Origin: Clostridiales bacterium
GTDB taxonomy: Bacteria; Bacillota; Clostridia; Oscillospirales; Oscillospiraceae
Length of the DNA stretch: 64,000 nt
Assembly (NCBI GenBank): GCA_022785125.1
Contig: JALFRA010000007.1
Location: forward strand, 293,162 to 357,161
Direction: 5' to 3'
Of this stretch, positions 60,982 through 64,000 are shown piece by piece. A program made the translations under genes and the position numbers. The notes below the pieces were generated by a model. That model ran no database searches. It saw only the letters and a list, made by a program, of their open reading frames with translations, and was not told the DNA's origin. How positions within the stretch are numbered: position 1 is the first letter of the stretch; every line of letters begins with the position of its first letter.

Positions 60982-62340
60982 ATGTCAAAACAGAAGATCC
61001 GGGTGCTGGCCGTCAGCTTTCTGGCGGCGGCCTTTGTCATTACCGCCGGCTTTGCCGTTCAGGGCCATGTCCGGGCCGCTCAGTACCGGCGGCTGCTGGA
61101 CAACGGCTACCGCCATGCCTTCGCCGAGCTGACCATCGCCACGGGAGAACTGGAGGTGGCACTGACCAAAATGAGCCACGCCACCTCCCCCGCCCTGTTC
61201 GCCTCCCTGTGCGCCCAGGCCTACTCCAAAGCTCAGGCCGCCCAGGCGGCCCTGGGCGAGCTGCCCTACGGCAACGTAGAGCTGGAGCAGACCGCCGCCT
61301 TCCTGGCCCGGGCGGGCGATTACGCCATGTCCCTGGCCCAGGGGACCTCGGCGGAGCTGGTATGCACCAACGAGCACCGGGACGCCCTGTTCCAGCTGTG
61401 TGAGGCGGCCGGTGAGCTCTCCCTCACGCTGGAGACCCTCCAGGCCCAGTTGAGCGCCGGGGCTATCCGGCCGGAGGATCTGGCGGAGGCCCGTGAGCGG
61501 TTGGCGGCAGAGGACGGAAGCGGTCAGGTCAACGGCGGTTCCGCCTTCCAGAGCGTGGAGTCCGACTTCCCCGAGGTGCCCACCCTGATCTACGACGGCC
61601 CCTTCTCCCAGCACCTGGACGGCCGCACCCCCCGAATGCTGGAGGGCCTGCCCCAGGTCACCGAGGAGGAGGCCAGAGAGGCCGCCGCTGCCTTCCTGGG
61701 CCTGCGGCCCGAGGTATTCACCCTCACCGCCCGGTCCGAGGGTAATCTGCCCTCCTACGGCTTCACAGCCATGGTGGACGGCGGCCAGCTCTATATCCAG
61801 GTCACCTGTCAGGGAGGACAGATCCTGGAGGTGTTCTCCTCCCGTACCGCCGGAGAGGCGGTGCTCAGCCGGGGGGAGGGCTGCGAAAAAGCCGCCGCCT
61901 TCCTGGCGGAAAAAGGCTACGCCAACATGGCCCCCAGCTATTTCATGGAGCAGGACGGGGTGCTGGCGGTCAACTTCGCCCCGGTGGAGAACGGCGTGTA
62001 CTGCTACCCCGACCTGGTGAAGGTGTCGGTGGCCCTGGACACCGGAGAGGTGGTAGGCTTTGAGGCGGCGGGCTACCTGACCCACCACGGCAGCCGGGAC
62101 CTGTCCTCCCCCGCTGTGGACGCCCAGACCGCCCAGGCCCTGGTGGACGATTCCCTCACCGTTCTTTCCCACCAGTTGGCCCTCATCCCCACCGGCGGCG
62201 AGTACGAGGTGCTGTGCCACGAGTTCAAGTGCCAGGCCAAGGACGGCACCCATGTGCTCATCTACGTCAACGCCCAAACCGGCAAGCAGCAGCACATCCT
62301 CCTGCTGCTGGAAGATGAAAACGGCACGCTGGTGCTCTGA
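60982..62340 (+). CDS. ypeB: Germination protein YpeB
   Basis: A 452-residue protein with an N-terminal membrane anchor (about 5-25) and a helical domain. PepSY-like repeats follow in the C-terminal half (VTEEEAREAAAAFLGL and the later GCEKAAAFLAEKGY). YpeB stabilises the cortex-lytic enzyme SleB in spores. No sleB gene is adjacent here. The only apparent ribosome-binding site lies in the gltX terminator stem. Confidence 0.9.
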   Translation: MSKQKIRVLAVSFLAAAFVITAGFAVQGHVRAAQYRRLLDNGYRHAFAELTIATGELEVALTKMSHATSPALFASLCAQAYSKAQAAQAALGELPYGNVELEQTAAFLARAGDYAMSLAQGTSAELVCTNEHRDALFQLCEAAGELSLTLETLQAQLSAGAIRPEDLAEARERLAAEDGSGQVNGGSAFQSVESDFPEVPTLIYDGPFSQHLDGRTPRMLEGLPQVTEEEAREAAAAFLGLRPEVFTLTARSEGNLPSYGFTAMVDGGQLYIQVTCQGGQILEVFSSRTAGEAVLSRGEGCEKAAAFLAEKGYANMAPSYFMEQDGVLAVNFAPVENGVYCYPDLVKVSVALDTGEVVGFEAAGYLTHHGSRDLSSPAVDAQTAQALVDDSLTVLSHQLALIPTGGEYEVLCHEFKCQAKDGTHVLIYVNAQTGKQQHILLLLEDENGTLVL

Positions 62341-62436
62341 CCCCATAACGGGCGCACACTTGTGCGCCCTACATAGCCATTTCCCGGTTATTTGGTAAAA
62401 CGGAAAGTTTGGAACGGATAGTTTCCCTGGAGGCGA

Positions 62437-62465
62437 TTGACAAAGAATTAACAATATGCCATAAT
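62437..62465 (+). promoter_or_regulatory. Promoter of the alcohol dehydrogenase gene
   Basis: A consensus TTGACA (62437-62442) and CATAAT (62460-62465) with a 17-bp spacer, 70 bp before the start codon. Confidence 0.8.
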
Positions 62466-62477
62466 AGGGGCCGTCAG

Positions 62478-62497
62478 ATCGTTAAACATTTAACGAT
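62478..62497. promoter_or_regulatory. Rex-like operator
   Basis: ATCGTTAAA and TTTAACGAT form a perfect inverted repeat around CA, starting 12 bp after the -10 box. The core GTTAA-N4-TTAAC agrees with the Clostridial Rex consensus TTGTTAANNNNTTAACAA, apart from symmetric changes of the outer base. Rex is a NADH/NAD sensor that represses fermentation genes. Confidence 0.75.
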
Positions 62498-62534
62498 TGA
62501 ATATTTATGTATGAATGATACGGAGGTACTTACC

Positions 62535-63713
62535 ATGTCCCGTTTTACTCTTCCCAGAGACATTTATTACGGCCCCAACGCCCTGGAGAATCTGAAGAAC
62601 CTGAAGGGCACCCGCGCGGTGCTGGTACTGGGCGGCGGCTCCATGAAGCGCTTCGGCTTTGTGGATAAGGCGGTTGCTTATCTGAAGGAAGCCGGTATTG
62701 AGACCAAGCTCATCGAGAACGTGGAGCCCGATCCCTCTGTGGAGACCGTTATGAACGGCGCCGCTGTGATGCGTGAGTTCCAGCCCGACTGGATCATCTC
62801 CATGGGCGGCGGTTCCCCCATCGACGCCGCCAAGGCCATGTGGGCTTTCTATGAGTATCCCGAGACCACCTTTGAGGATCTGATCACCCCCTTCTCCTTC
62901 CCCGAGCTGCGTCAGAAGGCCAAGTTCTGCGCCATCCCCTCCACCTCCGGCACCGCCACCGAGGTCACCGCCTTCTCCGTCATCACCGACTACCAGAAGG
63001 GCATCAAGTATCCTCTGGCCGATTTTAACATCACTCCCGACGTGGCCATCATCGATCCCGCTCTGGCTGAGACCATGCCCCCCAAGCTGGTGGCCCACAC
63101 CGGCATGGACGCTCTGACCCACGCCATCGAGGCCTATGTGTCCACCCTGCACACCGTGTTCACCGATCCTCTGGCCCTGAAGGCCATCGACATCGTGAAC
63201 AACGATCTGATCCGCTCCTTCAACGGCGACATGAGCTGCCGCGAGGAGATGCACTACGGCCAGTGCCTGGCCGGCATGGCCTTCTCCAACGCTCTGCTGG
63301 GCATCGTTCACTCCATGGCCCACAAGACTGGCGCCGCCTTCTCCACCGGCCACATCACCCACGGTCTGGCCAACGCCATGTACCTGCCCTACGTCATCGC
63401 CTACAACGCGAAAGCGCCCGGCGTGGCGGAGCGCTATGCCGACATCGCGAAGACTATGGGCATCACCGGCACCGTGGAGGAGTGCGTGGAGGGCCTGCGT
63501 GCCAAGATCCGCTCTATGAACGACGCCATGGGCATTCCCAACACCCTGAAGGACTTCGGCATCATCGAGGACGAGTTCAAGGAGAAGCTGACCGCCATCG
63601 CCACCAACGCGGTGGGCGACGCCTGCACCGGCTCCAATCCCCGTCCCATTGATCCCGAGACCATGGCCAAGCTCTTCACCTGCATCTACTACGGTGAAGA
63701 AGTCAACTTCTGA
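62535..63713 (+). CDS. Iron-containing alcohol dehydrogenase
   Basis: A 392-residue type III dehydrogenase. The NAD-binding segments VLVLGGGSMKRFG and SMGGGSPIDAAKAMW and the metal ligands in DALTHAIEAY (Asp, His), GIVHSMAHKTGA (His) and GHITHGLANAM (His) are present. It resembles the dehydrogenase half of AdhE and stand-alone butanol/ethanol dehydrogenases, so it probably reduces an aldehyde with NADH. Start 62535 follows GGAGG. A good promoter and a Rex-like operator suggest strong, redox-controlled expression. Confidence 0.93.
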   Translation: MSRFTLPRDIYYGPNALENLKNLKGTRAVLVLGGGSMKRFGFVDKAVAYLKEAGIETKLIENVEPDPSVETVMNGAAVMREFQPDWIISMGGGSPIDAAKAMWAFYEYPETTFEDLITPFSFPELRQKAKFCAIPSTSGTATEVTAFSVITDYQKGIKYPLADFNITPDVAIIDPALAETMPPKLVAHTGMDALTHAIEAYVSTLHTVFTDPLALKAIDIVNNDLIRSFNGDMSCREEMHYGQCLAGMAFSNALLGIVHSMAHKTGAAFSTGHITHGLANAMYLPYVIAYNAKAPGVAERYADIAKTMGITGTVEECVEGLRAKIRSMNDAMGIPNTLKDFGIIEDEFKEKLTAIATNAVGDACTGSNPRPIDPETMAKLFTCIYYGEEVNF

Positions 63714-63739
63714 TTCCCCTCAAACCCTTACCCATACAT

Positions 63740-63780
63740 ACAAGCGGAGCGCAGTCAAACGACTGCGCTCCGCTTGTTTA
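63740..63780 (+). terminator. Terminator of the alcohol dehydrogenase gene
   Basis: ACAAGCGGAGCGCAGTC (63740-63756) pairs perfectly with GACTGCGCTCCGCTTGT (63761-63777), followed by TTTAAG. The segment AAGCGGAGCGCAG reappears at the window end (63988-64000). Confidence 0.8.
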
Positions 63781-63784
63781 AGAC

Positions 63785-63962
63785 TGTCGAAACAGGCACT
63801 CGTGCCTGTTTCGACAAGAGACTGCATGACGGGCGGGACTCGATTTCATACGAAATAGTCGCCCCACCCGCCATGAGAAGTGTCATTTCCGAGGCTCATG
63901 TCCCCGGAAATGACGGATTTTGATTTGATTCCGTCGCCTGCGGGCGACGGAACTCTGCGAGG
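63785..63962 (-). repeat. Structured 178-bp intergenic element, copy B
   Basis: This copy has the same layout as 32272-32449: CCTCGCAGAGTTC at one end; hairpin 1 (CCGTCGCC/GGCGACGG, 63931-63950); hairpin 2 with arms GTCATTTCCG/CGGAAATGAC (63882-63914); ACTTCTCA; hairpin 3 closed by GGCGGG/CCCGCC (63832-63872); and hairpin 4 (TGTCGAAACAGGCA/TGCCTGTTTCGACA, 63785-63816). The stems differ from copy A but the loops and linkers are kept. It lies downstream of the dehydrogenase terminator on the opposite strand. Confidence 0.75.
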
Positions 63963-64000
63963 CCACCTTGAGAGGAGATTTTTCGACAAGCGGAGCGCAG

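Noticed and set aside
1..64000. tRNA or rRNA genes
   Set aside because: I looked in the intergenic gaps for cloverleaf-like segments and CCA ends and saw none; all sizeable gaps are explained by promoters, hairpins or repeats.

Overview
The window comes from a high-GC, spore-forming Firmicute. It is most likely an Oscillospiraceae-type gut Clostridium (Flavonifractor/Lawsonibacter/Intestinimonas-like). Evidence for this is the IspH-ribosomal S1 fusion, the sporulation and germination genes (SpoIVFA/SpoIVFB-like pair, GerW/YtfJ, YpeB, DacF), S-layer-homology proteins, and a Tig-ClpP-ClpX-Lon-EngB block. The genus is an inference from gene content.

Region 1 (1 to about 18,100) is the right-hand part of an integrative mobile element; its left end and conjugation genes lie outside the window. 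It ends with TnpW and a TnpX-type large serine recombinase, directly 3' of the host ispH-rpsA gene. Reading leftward, it carries: an XRE repressor/ImmA protease switch with two copies of an 18-bp operator-like motif; a Cys4 protein; a sigma-like regulator; a DinG-like helicase; a ribbon-helix-helix protein; a TOPRIM/DUF3991 primase-like protein; an IS110-family insertion with a bridge-RNA-like leader; and a 1,091-residue S-layer surface protein. Last comes a tightly overlapping operon: ssb, parB-like, small gene, C5 DNA methyltransferase, amidoligase, small gene, gamma-glutamylcyclotransferase-like, DUF3846, and a truncated metK. A 32-34 bp palindrome occurs both inside parB and upstream of tnpW.

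Region 2 (18.1-48.4 kb) is host housekeeping DNA, nearly all on the minus strand. Its blocks are RpiR-BaiN-like-cmk-plsC-ispH/rpsA; phosphatase-M50-scpA-scpB-DUF2953-ytfJ-dacF and rluB; tig-clpP-clpX-lon-engB-FAH; rbgA-rnhB-yraN-dipeptidase-thrC-phosphoesterase; rplS; and spoIVFA/B-like, rarA and an SLH protein.

Region 3 (48.4-64 kb) alternates strands: glyA | nth, RHH, comF, mreB | coaX, yfcE | three small unknown genes | secreted protein, wecB, tagO, trpS | gltX, ypeB, and an alcohol dehydrogenase with a Rex-like operator.

The most novel-looking signals are non-coding. (i) Two 178-bp intergenic elements (32.3 and 63.8 kb) share loops and junctions while their stems change in a compensatory way. 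(ii) The IS110 leader folds like a bridge RNA. (iii) The mobile element has a duplicated palindrome, a 32-bp inverted repeat pair and a repeated operator. Among proteins, the mobile amidoligase/cyclotransferase pair with its own methyltransferase and SAM synthetase is the best candidate for an undescribed system.
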